In this document: positions 37,290 through 49,248 of the stretch, piece by piece
Position numbering within the stretch: the first letter of the stretch is position 1
Layout: each line of letters opens with the position of its first letter
Assembly: GCA_964019335.1 (NCBI GenBank)
Contig: OZ025729.1
Location: 248,001 to 312,000 of the forward strand
Length of the DNA stretch: 64,000 nucleotides
Source of the DNA: Diplonema japonicum
Lineage: Eukaryota; Euglenozoa; Diplonemea; Diplonemida; Diplonemidae
Direction of reading: 5' to 3'
Notes under the pieces: generated by a model
Seen by the model: the letters and a program-made list of their open reading frames with translations, nothing else
The model's database searches: none
What the model was told of the DNA's origin: nothing
Made by a program: the position numbers and the translations under genes

Positions 37290-38804
37290 TTTTGTTTGTC
37301 ATCAACGCCCTGCTCTCCATCATGATACGGGCCATCGAGCAAGTAGCGCCGGACGCCGAGGTGCTAGCATATGCCGACGACGCTTACCTGTTAGCGAAGC
37401 TACGCGACTCCCTACAAGCAGCGGTCGAAGGGACTCTGGAGTTCTGCGACCTGACTGGCATGAAGGTCAACGAGGAAAAGACGGTTGGCTTTGGCACCGC
37501 AGAGGGTTACAAGTCGAGAGTCGTAGGACCGTACGGCGATTAGGAAAGGCTCGGTAGTTGCTGTACCTTACAAGACAGTGACGGACTTCAAAGGGCTTGG
37601 CGTGAAGATCAACACGCGCAGGACAGGAACGAAATGGAAGAGACCATCCACGGATGCACTTGACTCACTAGACCGGCTAGGGTGCACGAGATTAGCTTTC
37701 GAGACCAAAGCACACATGGTCAGCACGACAGTACTCCCGTCATGCCTCTACAGCGGGCCGTTCTCTCCCCCATGTGACGAGACACTCAAGAAGTTGTCAA
37801 CGAGGGTAACATGCAATCTGTGGGGCCCGCATCATCGTGGACGATCTCCAACCGCGGTCAACACGGTCCTCTTGAAGGGGCACACCAGCGACCCCCTCTC
37901 CTATGTGATATACCACTCCCTGAAGGTAGTGTCCAGAGTGCTTGACGACGAGAGACTGCGACAGAGATGCACACGGATCGCTGCGGGGTGCGGCACGGGG
38001 TCCATCCCAATGGGGCCAGTAGGCAACCTGATATGTCGGTGGCTCCCCTACATAGGGTGGAACTGGACGCAGCTGCTAGACTGTAGGAACAAACCCTGGG
38101 CCGAGCGCGGGCACGCCTTTAGGGACGCGGTGAGGAAAGCCCGGAGCAGGTCACTGGCGAACGAAAGAAGCACAGTGAAGGGGATGGAGGCGGGAGCGGA
38201 TCCCAAAACCAACCAACTGTGGAAGACAGCCAAGGACCCACTCATGTCCTACTGCCTGAGACGGGTGATCGCCGGAGGGGTCCCCTACCTTAGCCCGCAT
38301 GCAGGTACGAGTCAAAGGAGCGTCCCCCTGGCACCAGAAGGAGATGGCACCGAGGAAGACGGGGACAGCATAGACCACGTCCCAACGACGGAAGTACCAC
38401 GCACACAAGGGTTCAGGTGTGACCTGTGTGAGTCACCACACCCGGACACGGTAACCTTACTCCGCCATCAGCTCTACGAGTGTGCCTGCGCACGGGACGA
38501 GCTGGCACAGGACGGTTTGGAACAGGGGGCTATCGTAAAGATAAACGCAGCGTGCAGGGCACGGAAGAAGCGACGCCCCTTCCCAGCGGATGAGCAGAAA
38601 AGGGTGAAATCCCTCATCGCCATAGGAGGAAAGGCAGCTATAGGCTTCTCCAGGATGCCCATTTTTGCTACCCAGTCCACGCACGACAAGCTGATGGATT
38701 TGAAGGCCGCCTACAAGCGGGATCGCATCACACGACTCCGCAAGACGCTCGCAGCCACAATCGGGATGAAAGCAATGCTCCAGAAGGGGAGTATTAACAG
38801 ATAG
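37290..38804 (+). mobile_element. 5'-truncated LINE: reverse transcriptase C-terminal half
   Basis: The first frame (37290-37543) contains EVLAYADDAYLLAKL, the YADD catalytic box of reverse transcriptases, and LTGMKVNEEKTVGF, the next RT block. A one-base frame change near 37540 leads to the second frame, which opens FKGLGVKINTRRT (RT block with LGxxI) and runs 400 residues to a stop at 38804. Residues CDLCESPHPDTVTLLRHQLYEC (about 38425-38490) form a CCHC/CCHH-type zinc motif, as at the end of many LINE ORF2 proteins. The N-terminal RT fingers and endonuclease are missing. C-rich 3' trailer. Dead insertion. Confidence 0.85.
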
Positions 38805-39386
38805 ACCCCCCCCTCCCATAGGGCGGCCCTCTAGCGGGGGGCTTGTCCTGTACTTTGAGTTTTTTTTTTTGTTCTGGTTATTTTTTATTTTTTATTTTTT
38901 TTTTATTTGTTTCTTAGTGCGATTGAAGAAAAATGAAAACAAAAAAAAAAAAAAAAGATTTTTTTTTTAAAGAAAAAAAAAGAACGGGAAAAAAAAAAAA
39001 ATAAATGGATTCTTTTCATATCTCTTTTTTTTTTTTTTTTTTTTTTTTTTTGTTTGAGTGTAATGGAAAAGCCGGCTTTTTTTTTTTTTTTTTCGATGGG
39101 AATTAATTTCCACAAAAAAAAAAAGAAAAAAAAGAAGAAGGTTCGGCATTTTTTTTTTCTTTTACTTTTATTCTTTTTACGAATGATTTTTAGATGAGGG
39201 ATGAAATGAAGAAACTTACAGCTTTTCACTTTTTTTTTTTGATGTTTTCTTTTTTAAATTGAAAACCCAAAGCAACCAAAGCAAACAAAACAGAGAAAGA
39301 ACAACCTTTTTTTTTTTACAGGTGTGTTCGGCTACCGGTGTGATCTTTTGAAAAACACGCTGGCCATCTTCTCTTTCTTCTTTTTC

Positions 39387-39418
<32 letters not shown>

Positions 39419-39544
39419 AGCAAGAACGAGTTGACTTGTCTAAAAAAAAAAAAAAAAAAAAAGGGGGCACCAACAAAAAAAGTTCCTCTTTTTCTCTTTT
39501 TTTTTTTTTTCAAGGTGGTGGATAACATGGAAATATAAGAAGTA

Positions 39545-39765
39545 CAACAACATCAGATGTGTTGTTCGCTGTTGACCTCCTCGTCGGTCATCACCGGTAG
39601 CGCCCAAATGAAAGAACGTAATGCAGCAAACTGCACGAGCGCAGAATCTTGGTTACCCGGGACGCCCCGGCTAGAGTTGAGCACCCCGCACGCATTAAGG
39701 ACACGACGCGGAACGCAGAAGAAGCTGCTGCTCGGCCGAGGAGCGCCCCCTGTAATCAAGTAGGT
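39545..39765 (+). repeat. Rep-B copy 3
   Basis: The longest copy, from ACATCAGATGTGTTGTTCGC to the GGAACGCAGAAGAAGC end and CCCTGTAATCAAGTAG trailer. Rep-D follows 12 bases later. Confidence 0.8.
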
Positions 39766-39848
39766 AGTTTGTTCTTCGTTGCACGCTTAACGCCACCTAG
39801 TGTTGCAATCAAAGCCCCATTTTTCTTTTCTTTTTTGGCTGCAATGAT

Positions 39849-40272
39849 ATATGAGCTCGTCCGGACGAAAATGTCAACACTTTTTTGGGCACCTCCGAAA
39901 ATTTCTTGTTTTGATTATTTGAGCAAAAAAAAGGGCAGCATGCAACCATAGGAAGATGACAGATTTTCAGTCTGCGTCCATTCCTCCTGTCGCTTTTCAC
40001 GGAAAAACGAAAATAAAAAAATGGAGTCTGGGTTATTTGTAACTTCCAAATTGAATCGTTTGCCAAAAACCATTCTAAGAAACATGTTTTTGCACGTGCG
40101 TTTTAAAAATAAAACAAACGGCGAGCATTTTGACCTATATGGTGTTCAAGCTTAGACTGCATTTCTGCACACAAAGTGGTGTCGGGCTACTTTTTTACTT
40201 AGAAATTTAACGGGGGTTTTACGCCGCATAGGAGGGTCTTTTGTTGACATTTTTTTCCGGACGAGCTCATAT
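39849..40272. mobile_element. MITE with 31-bp terminal inverted repeats
   Basis: The left end ATATGAGCTCGTCCGG, then ACGAAAATGTCAACA (39849-39879), is matched in inverse at 40242-40272 with two mismatches. The 424-bp body has no coding capacity. The outermost ATAT allows a TA-type target duplication. Related ends occur near 34280-34490 and at 41665-41700. Confidence 0.85.
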
Positions 40273-40601
40273 TTATTTATTTTTATTTTTTTTTTAAATT
40301 GAAATCGTGTGCATGGGGGGGGATATATGCTGCATTCTTTTTTTGCATTCACCCCCCCCCTCTCACGAAAAGGTAGTGGCAGATCTGTTTTTCATCTTTT
40401 GAGAAAACCTCTAAGTAGGCGATGCTTATGCTTTTCTTGTTTTTTTAGATCCATTCAAAACCCACGGTTTAGTCATGTTCTTGAGTTTGAAGCAGCCTCT
40501 TTCACACACATTTTTGCGCTGTTGAGCGGAGCACTTGGCGGATCTGGAGGAAAAAAAAAGCATTGTTTATTGGGTTTATCTTTTATTTCTTTTTTCTTTT
40601 C

Positions 40602-40653
40602 TTTGGCGGGCCGTTGCTTTGCTAACCACTTCGTTCCTATCATAGTGAATTTC
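40602..40653 (+). repeat. Rep-E
   Basis: GGCGGGCCGTTGC, then AACCACTTCGTTCCTATCAT and AGTGAATTT. Copies at about 13148-13188 and 46812-46857; all follow T-runs. Confidence 0.75.
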
Positions 40654-41174
40654 CTTTATCTGTGTATTTTTTTTTTTTTTTTGAGAGAACCTTTTTTTTG
40701 TTTGTCTGTGAGAGGTTTTTTTTCTTTTTTTTTTTCTTTTGAGAATAATGGAAAGAAATCTGATGCTGAAACTCCGAGAAATTTTTAATGTCCCTCCCCT
40801 CCCCATTCTTTTTTTGTTTTAACATTATTGTAAAAACTAGTTGATGGCAGCGTAATGAGCTATTTTATTAGGTAAAATCCCGCTCGTGCGCAAACAAATG
40901 AAGCGCCATTTTTTTTTTTTTTTTGCACTTCGAAACAGGGGGTAAAAACATGGATCGTAATTTTTTTGGCTTCGGCAAAAAAAGAAAAAAAAAGGAAAAA
41001 TAACAGCTTGCCCTAATTCTTTTTTTTTTTTTTTTGAGGTTGCGCGGCGACGGCCTATAACCGATATACGTCCACCTTAAACTCTTCCACCTTTTCTTTT
41101 TTATCCCCCACCCCCAGCATTTGCCTATCGTTTGTGCACCTGTGGCACTCATGATCTACTCCCCCGCCAGTTGT

Positions 41175-41324
41175 TGCCCAGCAGATGCTCTGGGTGGCGA
41201 ACAGGCAGCAAACTACACGGGCTCAGAATCTTGGTTACCCAAGCACACCGCACGCATTAAGGACACGACGCGGAACGCAGAAGAAGCTACAGCTAGGCCG
41301 AGGTGCGCCCCCTGTAATCAAGTA
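41175..41324 (+). repeat. Rep-B copy 4 (partial)
   Basis: Starts at CGAACAGGCAGCAAACTAC and keeps the CGCACGCATTAAGG and GGAACGCAGAAGAAGC blocks and the CCCTGTAATCAAGTA trailer. Confidence 0.75.
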
Positions 41325-42128
41325 AATGGTGCTTGTGCAGGTGCCCCCACCGGCTACCTTTAAATCATCGAGTTTTCTTTTCGTTCTTTTCGGAGTTTTG
41401 AATGAAATGGAGGTCATACCACTTTGCTGCAAACAAAAGGTGTTTCTCAAAGAAACCTTCTTTTTATTTTTTCTAACACATCCTTTTGTATTTGCGCTTC
41501 AGATACTTCAAAAAAGATATATTTATATTAAAAATAACAGAAAGAGGAAAAATCAAAAAAAAAAGAAAAAAGAAAAAAAACAAATAGAAAAAGAAGAAGA
41601 AGAAAGAGAAAGAAAATACAACAAACAAAAACGACATTTCATTTCCCCCATTTTTTTTTTTTTTTATAGCTCGTCCGGAAAAAATGCAAAATGTCCATAC
41701 TTTTTTTTGGGGGGTTTTCAACAAAAGTCTTTCTCTGCATTCTACCCATAGCAAGATGACATAATTTCTAAAGAATATACCGCCCCCCTGTGTTCTGACC
41801 CATTTCTTGTGCAGTCCTACACCCGAGCTGGCTCCAGACGACCTTCTTTTTAAAAAGGCTTTTTTTTTCTTTTTCCCTGGTTTTTTTTTATGGTTGGTCA
41901 TTTTGTGGTCATTAATATATATCCCCCCTCCCCCCCCCCGGACGGGTTTTCGTATTTTTATCTTTTTTTTTTTCTTCTTTTTTTTATTTTTTTTTTCCCC
42001 CTTCCACACACCCCATTTCTCTTATTTTTTTTTTTCAGTATTTCCCCCCCTTCATTCTCAAAAAAAAAAAAAAAAAAAAAAAAACAGAAACAAAAACAAA
42101 AAAAAAGGAAAGGGGACAAAAAAAAAAA

Positions 42129-44273
42129 ATGGCATTAATGTGTTTGCTTGTAGGAGCGGTGTTAAGCCAGACACATACCTTTCAGAAGCTTGGTACACAC
42201 AGCTACACAAGCTACTCTCAGCCTTTGGCAGTAGGGTCGTACGGCTCCTACTTCTTTGTGCTGCGAAACACACAGGGAGGCGGCGACCAAGTAGATGTCA
42301 TGGAGAAGACCCAGACCAACCCAAAGTTCCTCTTCACCATCGACTGCCCAGCCCCCGACAGATGCTATGCAATGGAAGTCGACTCAGGCCGCTTGCTGAT
42401 TGCAACCACCAAAGAGGTAAGGGTATATGACATAACAAACATCCGTGCTGTGCGGTACAAAGGGTCCTTCTACTACCCTAACGGCTGCGTCAACGAGCGC
42501 CCCAGGTCGGTCGCAGTGTCTAGTGCTGGTGTCATGTACACTGCGTGTGCCATCAACAATGATGTTATGTGGATCTTCTCTGTTGTCCTGAAGACGTCGT
42601 ACGTCCCTGTGGAGTCTCATTCTTTCAGTATGGGGAGCGACCCTGACAGGTTGCTCAGGGGTCTGGCGTATTATGCTGGGAGGCTGTACATATCTTATAA
42701 CTCTAGGGACGTGTTGGTCTACAATGTGTACCCCACTGGGCTGGTCATCTTGTACATTCACTTCCAGCTCTCGAGCAACCCTAGTGACAGATTCTCCTAT
42801 TTTTCGGCCGTTGGTGAAGGTGGTTACCTGTACGCCGCCGTGGGTAGCACGCAGGGTGATTCGCTTCTGAAGTTCAATGCCGCTACTGGGGCACGTGTCC
42901 CGCTCACGCTGTCGTCCCCCATCCGTCCTGCCGACCGTACCTCCTGCCTTGACATGGCGCACAGTAGGGGGCGGCTTTACCTGGCGTGCATCACTGCAGG
43001 AGTCATTGTGGCGGAGCCGCAGCCGGGTTCATCTGTGGTGACCGTTCCCGCCGCGGACCAGGCTGTCTGGGGCATGGCCCTCCACGCAGATGATGAGTAC
43101 CTCTACCACGCGAGCAGCAATGGGGCATCCGTGTACAGAACATGGTTAAACCCTCCCACCCCTGTTCCTACACCAGTGCCCACACCAGTGCCCACACCAG
43201 TACCTACCCCTGTTCCTACGCCAGTGCCCACACCAGTACCTACTCCTGTCCCCACAGCAGCACCTACCCCTGTTCCTACGCCAGTACCCACCCCTGTTCC
43301 TACGCCAGTACCCACCCCTGTTCCTACGCCAGCACCTACACCTGTCCCCACAGCAGCACCTACCCCTGTTCCTACGCCAGTACCCACCCCTGTTCCTACG
43401 CCAGTACCCACCCCTGTTCCTACGCCAGCACCTACACCTGTCCCCACAGCAGCACCTACCCCTGTTCCTACGCCAGTACCCACCCCTGTTCCTACACCTG
43501 TCCCCACAGCAGCACCTACCCCTGTTCCTACACCAGTACCCACCCCTGTTCCTACGCCAGTACCCACTCCTGTCCCCACAGCAGCACCCACCCCTGTTCC
43601 TACACCTGTCCCCTCAGCAGCACCCACCCCTGTTCCTACACCAGTGCCTTCTGTTAAAATGGTCGAGCTGCTTGGCGGTGCCGACCCTGTTACGAGGCCT
43701 GGTGCTGGTGCAGACGTCGAGGATGCCGCAACCGGTCAGAGGTGGGTTAATATACCACAGTGGCTGGAGGGGGCCACTGTGCACATGGGGGCGTATGGGA
43801 AGCAAGGGATGTCCCTGCAGCTCACCTGCCCGGCCACCCCCGCAGCCCTGCCGTGTACGTTTTACGTTGTTCTGCATAACTGTCTTCCGTGCAGCACTGC
43901 GTCGAACGGGGGGCTTCCCAACGGGCTGCTGAGCGAAGGGTTTGAGGCAGGGGGGTGTGGGCCAAGGTACGGTAGTGCCTTCTCTCATGGGGCGCTGCCC
44001 GCGGTGGTGTTCAGGCGTGAAGTGCCTTCGGGTGCACCGCCTGTGGTGGTTCCTCTTTTGAGAAACCTCCTGCACTTTGCGGTGTTCGTGCATTCCTCAG
44101 GAGAGCAGTGCTCCACTCGAGCTGACGAGGCCTCGTGCTCTGCATCCCCATCTAGGTGCGACTATGACCAACAACAAGGCTGCAGGTCGACTGCCATGTG
44201 TGCAAGGTTCAGAGGCCCTGTCTTCAATGCTAATGGTGCATCGTGCGTGTGCTTCAAAGGTCCTGATTTCTGA
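42129..44273 (+). CDS. Secreted beta-propeller-like protein with Pro/Thr stalk
   Basis: 714 residues. An N-terminal signal peptide is likely ([14 protein letters not shown]). Residues about 20-335 show repeating strands with YxxxxxxGxLYxA patterns ([52 protein letters not shown]), consistent with a beta-propeller. Residues about 344-510 are a stalk of [12 protein letters not shown] and PTAAPT units, probably O-glycosylated, lifting the head from the cell surface. The last ~200 residues form a second domain with Cys pairs and end in a cysteine-rich module (about 660-714: [20 protein letters not shown], then [10 protein letters not shown] and CVCFKG). No membrane anchor. Likely extracellular; ligand unknown. 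The start ATG ends an A-run. Confidence 0.8.
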   Translation: MALMCLLVGAVLSQTHTFQKLGTHSYTSYSQPLAVGSYGSYFFVLRNTQGGGDQVDVMEKTQTNPKFLFTIDCPAPDRCYAMEVDSGRLLIATTKEVRVYDITNIRAVRYKGSFYYPNGCVNERPRSVAVSSAGVMYTACAINNDVMWIFSVVLKTSYVPVESHSFSMGSDPDRLLRGLAYYAGRLYISYNSRDVLVYNVYPTGLVILYIHFQLSSNPSDRFSYFSAVGEGGYLYAAVGSTQGDSLLKFNAATGARVPLTLSSPIRPADRTSCLDMAHSRGRLYLACITAGVIVAEPQPGSSVVTVPAADQAVWGMALHADDEYLYHASSNGASVYRTWLNPPTPVPTPVPTPVPTPVPTPVPTPVPTPVPTPVPTAAPTPVPTPVPTPVPTPVPTPVPTPAPTPVPTAAPTPVPTPVPTPVPTPVPTPVPTPAPTPVPTAAPTPVPTPVPTPVPTPVPTAAPTPVPTPVPTPVPTPVPTPVPTAAPTPVPTPVPSAAPTPVPTPVPSVKMVELLGGADPVTRPGAGADVEDAATGQRWVNIPQWLEGATVHMGAYGKQGMSLQLTCPATPAALPCTFYVVLHNCLPCSTASNGGLPNGLLSEGFEAGGCGPRYGSAFSHGALPAVVFRREVPSGAPPVVVPLLRNLLHFAVFVHSSGEQCSTRADEASCSASPSRCDYDQQQGCRSTAMCARFRGPVFNANGASCVCFKGPDF
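43159..43650 (+). repeat. Coding tandem repeat (Val-Pro-Thr-Pro stalk)
   Basis: 12-bp basic unit of the type GTTCCTACGCCA or GTACCCACCCCT, with higher-order blocks containing CCCACAGCAGCACCTACC. Length is expected to vary between alleles. The reverse strand has a long Gly-Val-Thr open stretch here that is only the mirror of the repeat. Confidence 0.9.
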
Positions 44274-44875
44274 TGGCCCTCCACCATACTTTTTTTCCTT
44301 TTTTTTTTTTATCTTTTCATCGTGTCGAAAAAATGTTTAAATTTGTCCCTTTTGAAGGAAAAAAAAAAAAAAAAGAAGAAGAAAAAAGAATGGGGGGGGG
44401 GGGAAGATTGCTATGACGGACTCAGAAGAGTCCGGGGTCCACAGTGCGGGCTCTGGATAAAACGAAAGAAAAGAAAAAAAGAAACATTTATTCTTATAAC
44501 AAACTAAAGAAAACGTATCTTTATTATTGTCTTTTTCTTTTTTTGTATCACCGCCCTGTTGGCCTGTTATTACAAGCCTGGAGCTAATTAGGTGACGCCA
44601 TTCCCCCCCCCCCCCCCCCGCCTCTCTCTTAATTATTGCTCACTCCTGCTTCAATTGCTTCTCCCCACTTTCCTCCCCTCCCCCCCCTTTTTTTTTACCT
44701 ATTCTATGCTGCTCTAAACGGTTTTCGGTGTCTTTCATCTTTTCTTTTTTTCTCCCCTTTTATGTGTGTGCGCTCTAGGGGGGGGGATTTTTTTTTCCTG
44801 GGAAGAAGTTTTTTTTTTTATTATTCCACTTTACAGAAATTACTTCACTCACTCGGGAGTTCTGCAATAAAAAAT

Positions 44876-44907
<32 letters not shown>

Positions 44908-46211
44908 CAACACAGCCAAAAAAGAAAGAAAGGCCGAGGCCCCAGAAGGGAGAAAGGGGTAGATAAGTAGAGACAAGGGGGACGTTCCAAAACAGGAACC
45001 TCCTTTATCTCATCTCTTTTTTTTGCAAGAAGGAGTCTTTGACTTGTCTAAACAAAAGGGGAACGTTGGCAACGTGTTGCGGGTCGACGAACTTCTCCAG
45101 GTTTTACCCGCCACGTACAAACAACGGCTAGTTCCTCTTTTTTACGCTAACCCATAAATCTCATGGTGAAGAAATGGCTCGTCTACACTTTTTTTTGGAA
45201 CCCCCTTTTTTTTTTCCAGGTGAAGCAATTTAATTTCAGAGTGTCGTGAAATAAAACCACTTACATGCCTCCAAGCATTTGCTTTAACGCCACTCTCGGC
45301 CCCCCCCCTGTGGGGTCCTCAGTGGTGCAAAAAAAAAAAAAAAAATCGAGAACCCTCTGTTAAAATCAGTACTTGTTGGCATAGGTCTTTTTCTTTTGAA
45401 AGGAAAAAAAAACCCCCCTCCTCCCCGAGCTATATAAAAAAAAGAAATGAAAAAAAAGAAATTCTCCCTTCATTCTACTTGTAGTTCTTTTTCTTCTTCT
45501 TTTCTTCTAGATCACGTAAAAAGCACGGGTGGTGACACCCCCCCCCCCCGTGGCCAGCTAGTTGTTTATTATTGTCCAAGATGCCCGGGAAATATATTGA
45601 TCATAATTATAAAAGCTGGTGCAGAACGGGGCTTAGTTACTGTTGTGCCAATAATTTATTTTTTTTGTTTGTTTTATTGACATAATTGTAGTTTTGCCGA
45701 AGAAAAAGAAAAAAAAAAAAAAGAATGTTTTGGCAGTTTGTTACCATTGCGCACAAACAAAGAATATACCAGCCTATTCTTCCCCCCCCCTCACCCCCGC
45801 CCCCTCACACTCCCCTCCTGCTCCGCGTCCGCTTTGTTAGCAAAGGATTATGCGATCGGGCTGTGGCAGCGCTTGAGGAGTAGCAGATTAGTAGATTATA
45901 TCGACTCTTTTTTTTTTGAGGGCTTTTGCCCTCTGCCTCTCTCTCTTGCTTCTTTTCTTTTTTCTCTTCCCCCCCCCCCCCTGTGCGTTTTGGTTCAATT
46001 ATTTTTTAGGTTTTTTTTTTTTTCTCTCTCTCGTCTTTTTGTTTTTCGCTTCGAGATTAGGATAACAACGAATTAATAATAATATAAAAAAAAAAAAAAA
46101 AAATCCAGGTGTAACAATGATACCGGATACCGGATGAAATTTGAAAAGAAAAGGAAAAAAAAGGAAGAAGAAAAAAAAAAACGAGCCTTTTGCTCATTAG
46201 CAAAAAGAGGG

Positions 46212-46251
<40 letters not shown>

Positions 46252-46268
46252 GGCTTGCACAAACAAAA
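44274..46268. other. Gene-free spacer with Rep-G and Rep-C
   Basis: Homopolymers, Rep-G (about 44910-45015), Rep-C (45024-45140), then a fragment of Rep-H (about 45160-45290, inverted). A/T runs lie before the next gene. Nothing else recognised. Confidence 0.6.
44910..45140 (+). repeat. Rep-G followed directly by Rep-C
   Basis: Rep-G as at 7448-7570 (a 30-base difference in the middle), then GCAAGAAGGAGTCTTTGACT and the rest of Rep-C. The composite order recurs at about 47640-47900. Confidence 0.75.
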
Positions 46269-46616
46269 ATGGCTTGCGCAGACATCGACCCGTCGGAGTT
46301 GTCGGTTATACTATACCCGGAGGGGGCCTCCACGGCGCCGGCGGACCCGGACTGTGCTGCCGGGTGCGACCGGGAGCACAAAACGGGTTTCCATTGCCCA
46401 AGATGTGGTTGCCTGGGCAACGAGGCCTGTCTCAAGCAGGTCCACAAGAAAGATGGAACACACCTTCTAAAGGACCTGGGCTCCAGGGGTTGGCTCTGCC
46501 CTCGGTGTCTATGGGCGGTCCAGAAGGAGGGCGAGCCTCTGGTGCTGCTGGGTTCCCCCGCTAGGGAGGAGAAACGGGCCCCCGTCCTGACGGAGGGGCC
46601 TCCTCATCACCGGTAG
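46269..46616 (+). CDS. Small cysteine-rich zinc-binding-type protein
   Basis: 115 residues from the ATG after CAAACAAAA; the frame is open upstream only through Lys/Phe homopolymer. Residues about 33-82 hold paired cysteines and histidines: CDREHKTGFHCPRCGC, CLKQVHKKDGTH and WLCPRC, spaced like a two-zinc RING/PHD-type fold. No known family is assigned. The last codons (GPPHHR, stop) come from the start of a Rep-B copy (CCTCATCACCGGTAG), so the present C-terminus was made by repeat insertion; the original end is lost. Could be a truncated gene still expressed, or a decaying one. Confidence 0.55.
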   Translation: MACADIDPSELSVILYPEGASTAPADPDCAAGCDREHKTGFHCPRCGCLGNEACLKQVHKKDGTHLLKDLGSRGWLCPRCLWAVQKEGEPLVLLGSPAREEKRAPVLTEGPPHHR

Positions 46617-46857
46617 CGCCCGAGTGGAAGAACGTAACGCAGATGCTCAGGGTGACGAACAGGCAGCAAACTGCACGAGCGCCGAATCTTGGTTCCCCGG
46701 GACGCCCCGGCTGGGGTTGAGCTGTACACCGCACGCATTAAGGCGTGGAACGCAGAAGAAGCTGCGGTGACAGTTCTTGCCTTACCGGCCTCCTTTTTTT
46801 TTTTTTTTTTTTGGCGGGCCGTTGCTAACCACTTCGTTCCTATCATAGTGAATTTTT
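46597..46857 (+). repeat. Rep-B copy 5 then Rep-E
   Basis: Rep-B from CTCCTCATCACCGGTAGCGC to GGAACGCAGAAGAAGC (about 46775), then a T-run and Rep-E (46812-46857). The Rep-B start overlaps the stop codon of the Cys-rich gene. Confidence 0.8.
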
Positions 46858-48456
46858 TTTCTTCGCAGGAAGCTCCTCTTTTTTTTTTTAAGACCAACTT
46901 CCTCCCTTGTTGTGCGTATTTACACATGCGAGCTAGCTAGGGAGGATACAATGCCTCATTATTCCTTTCCCCTGCCCACCGTCGACGGGCGATTTGCACG
47001 CCACCAAAAAAACCGGTACAGAAGCGAAGGGGGGATAGAGGCAGGTGGGGGAATGACGAAAAATAGCGGGGGGGGGGGGGGGAAATATTTCTATACATAT
47101 ATTTCTTTTTTCTTTTTTTTTTTTGCTCACAACAAATGTGAGCACAGTGCAGAAAACCGCAGTGAGAAAAATATCATGCTGGCTCTATATGCTGCCAGCT
47201 ATGATGTTTTCTCCCCTTGGTTTTTTTTCCACTCAGACAAAGCTTTCCTAAGTCTTCCCCCCCTTCCCCCCAGTACTATTATAATTTCTCTTCTTTTCCA
47301 AAGCTCCTATATCTGATGTTGTGGTTGTCTTTTTGTTTCCTATGGATTCTCACACATTTTCATCCTCTTCATTTTTTTTTTTTCTCTTTTTTTTTGAATG
47401 AAGTGAAAAAAAAAAAAAAAAAGGGAGGGGAGAACACAAGTGCTGAAGAAAGGAATCCGCTCTTCTATTTCCAAGACAGGTTCTCAAAGAAGAACAGGGG
47501 TTTTTTTTTCTCTTTCACACTTGGTAGTTCTCAGTTTGAGCTTTTTTTAAATGTCTTTTTTTTTTTTCTATCCCCCCCTCTTTGCACGGCTGCCCAAGAG
47601 CCTTGTAAAGAAGATATGTTTTTTTTTAAAACTATTTTTAGAGACAAGGGGGACGTTCCAAAACAGGGACCTCCTTTATTATCTCATCTCTCTTTTTCTT
47701 TTTTTTTTTTTCTTCATATTTCCCTATTTATTCTTGGGACAGGGTCCTCTTTTTTTTAACATTTTTTCTTTTTTTCTTTTTTGCAAGAACGAGTCTTTGA
47801 CATGTCTAATCACAAAAGGGGAACGTTGGCAACGTGTTGCGGGTCGACGAACTTCTCCAGGTTTTACCCGCCACGTACAAACAACGGCCAGTTCCTCTTT
47901 TTTTTTTTTTTTTTTTTGCAAGAACGAGTCTTTGACTTGTCTAAACAAAAGGGGAACGTTGGCAACGTGTTTCGGGTTGACAAACTTCTCCAGGTTTTAC
48001 CCGGCACGTACAAACAATCAAGTAGACGATACTTGTGCAGGGCGCCCTGCCACATACTGCAGGCACCCTTAAATAGTCTCTTTTTTCTTTTTTTAAAAAG
48101 AACCACTAAGCCCCACAGGCCAAAAACCCGAAAAAGTCAATTTCCCAAAAGAAATTTAAAAAAAAAAAAAAAAGAAACCGCAGTATTTAACCATAAAGGT
48201 GTTCTTTTATGGAGAAGTGACCTCTGGAGACATTCGGGCTCTGAGCTGGTTTTTGACCTTATGATTTTTTGACCCAATACCTGTTTGGTTAGGAAAATGC
48301 ACATACACACCTTTCTGGCGTCCGGTGGCCTATCGGTGAGTTGCTGGAGTGGTCGGCGTTGCTGGCGGTGGAGTCGAGAATTCCTTCCGTCACTTTTTCC
48401 CGGATTTTTTTTTTTTTTTTTTCAACATAAATATATATGACATGTGGGTTTAGTGG

Positions 48457-48494
<38 letters not shown>

Positions 48495-48930
48495 AACATT
48501 CACTGAAAATATTATAAGATTTTTGAAACTTCGAAAAAAAAGGTGGAGAATGTATCGCTTCGTTACCAGAGTCACATAAGTGAGTCACATTTAGACTTTT
48601 TGAATCAGAGAGAAGAAGTTTTAAAGAAAAAAAGATTTTTATAATGCAGTTCCGAGCTGCCCGCACACCGCGATCCATGTGGATCCGATGGAGCACGAGA
48701 GCACAAAATATGCATCGAAAAAGACCTTTAACTCATATAAAATTATTATTTATGAGTCCGGGTCCAGAAAGAAATGTCACCCGTGTGTAGCTTCCCCAAG
48801 AAACCAAAAGCACCCCACAAAAAGCAACTTAAACACCCCAACTCTCCAGTTTAGTGTTTTATTGCCTCTGTGGCCTCTCCTTTCCTCCACTTTTACTTTC
48901 TACGGGACCACAGGGACTTGAGAGTCAATG

Positions 48931-48974
<44 letters not shown>

Positions 48975-49248
48975 GGGACGAATGTGTTTTACGCTTTTTT
49001 TGAGGGGGGTCTAAAGACTTCCCGAAACACCAAAGCCCGTGATTGGTCACGGCATCCGAGGCTGCTTCAGGTTTGATCAGAAAACTGTGTACTATCTAGC
49101 CGCAGTAAGAGAAGAAGAAAAAGCAAAAACAGAAAAAAAAAAAAAAAAAGAAAGAAGAAAGAATTGGATTGCAATACCGTTTGCTAAATGCGCTTACAAA
49201 ATATGAAAGGGGGTCCGTTATTATTATTAATTTTTTTTTTATTTAATT
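46858..49248. other. Gene-free spacer with Rep-G and two Rep-C copies
   Basis: Rep-G trailer (about 47640-47690), Rep-C at about 47780-47900 and again at 47916-48020, followed by Rep-F (about 48040-48080). Homopolymers at 48460-48492 and 48932-48972. No gene supported. Confidence 0.6.
47780..48080 (+). repeat. Tandem Rep-C pair plus Rep-F
   Basis: Two Rep-C units in direct order, each starting with a T-run and GCAAGAACGAGTCTTTGAC, the second leading into CTGCCACATACTGCAGGCAC (Rep-F). The units differ at several positions, so this is not a single recent doubling. Confidence 0.8.

Larger units (their letters stand above)
38805..42128. other. Gene-free repeat region, 3.3 kb
   Basis: Homopolymer blocks (38860-39310, 39380-39510) and, in order, a Rep-C stub (39418), Rep-B copy 3 (39545-39765), Rep-D (39777-39822), a MITE (39849-40272), Rep-E (40602-40653), Rep-B copy 4 (41175-41324) and a MITE-related piece (41665-41770). 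TTTTTTCAG ending near 42039 may be the acceptor for the next gene. No gene seen on either strand. Confidence 0.65.

Noticed and set aside
38903-39229. Phe/Lys-rich ORFs in homopolymer regions (also near 29600-30600 and 34790-35150)
   Set aside because: Composition artefacts of A and T runs; no balanced residue use, motif or start context.
40602-40653. Rep-E as a 28S rRNA fragment (TTCCTATCAT then GTGAA)
   Set aside because: The match to a conserved large-subunit stretch is only about 15 bases and the flanks do not agree.
43103-43627. Minus-strand Gly-Val-Thr-rich ORF of 174 residues
   Set aside because: Mirror image of the Val-Pro-Thr-Pro repeat in the plus-strand gene.
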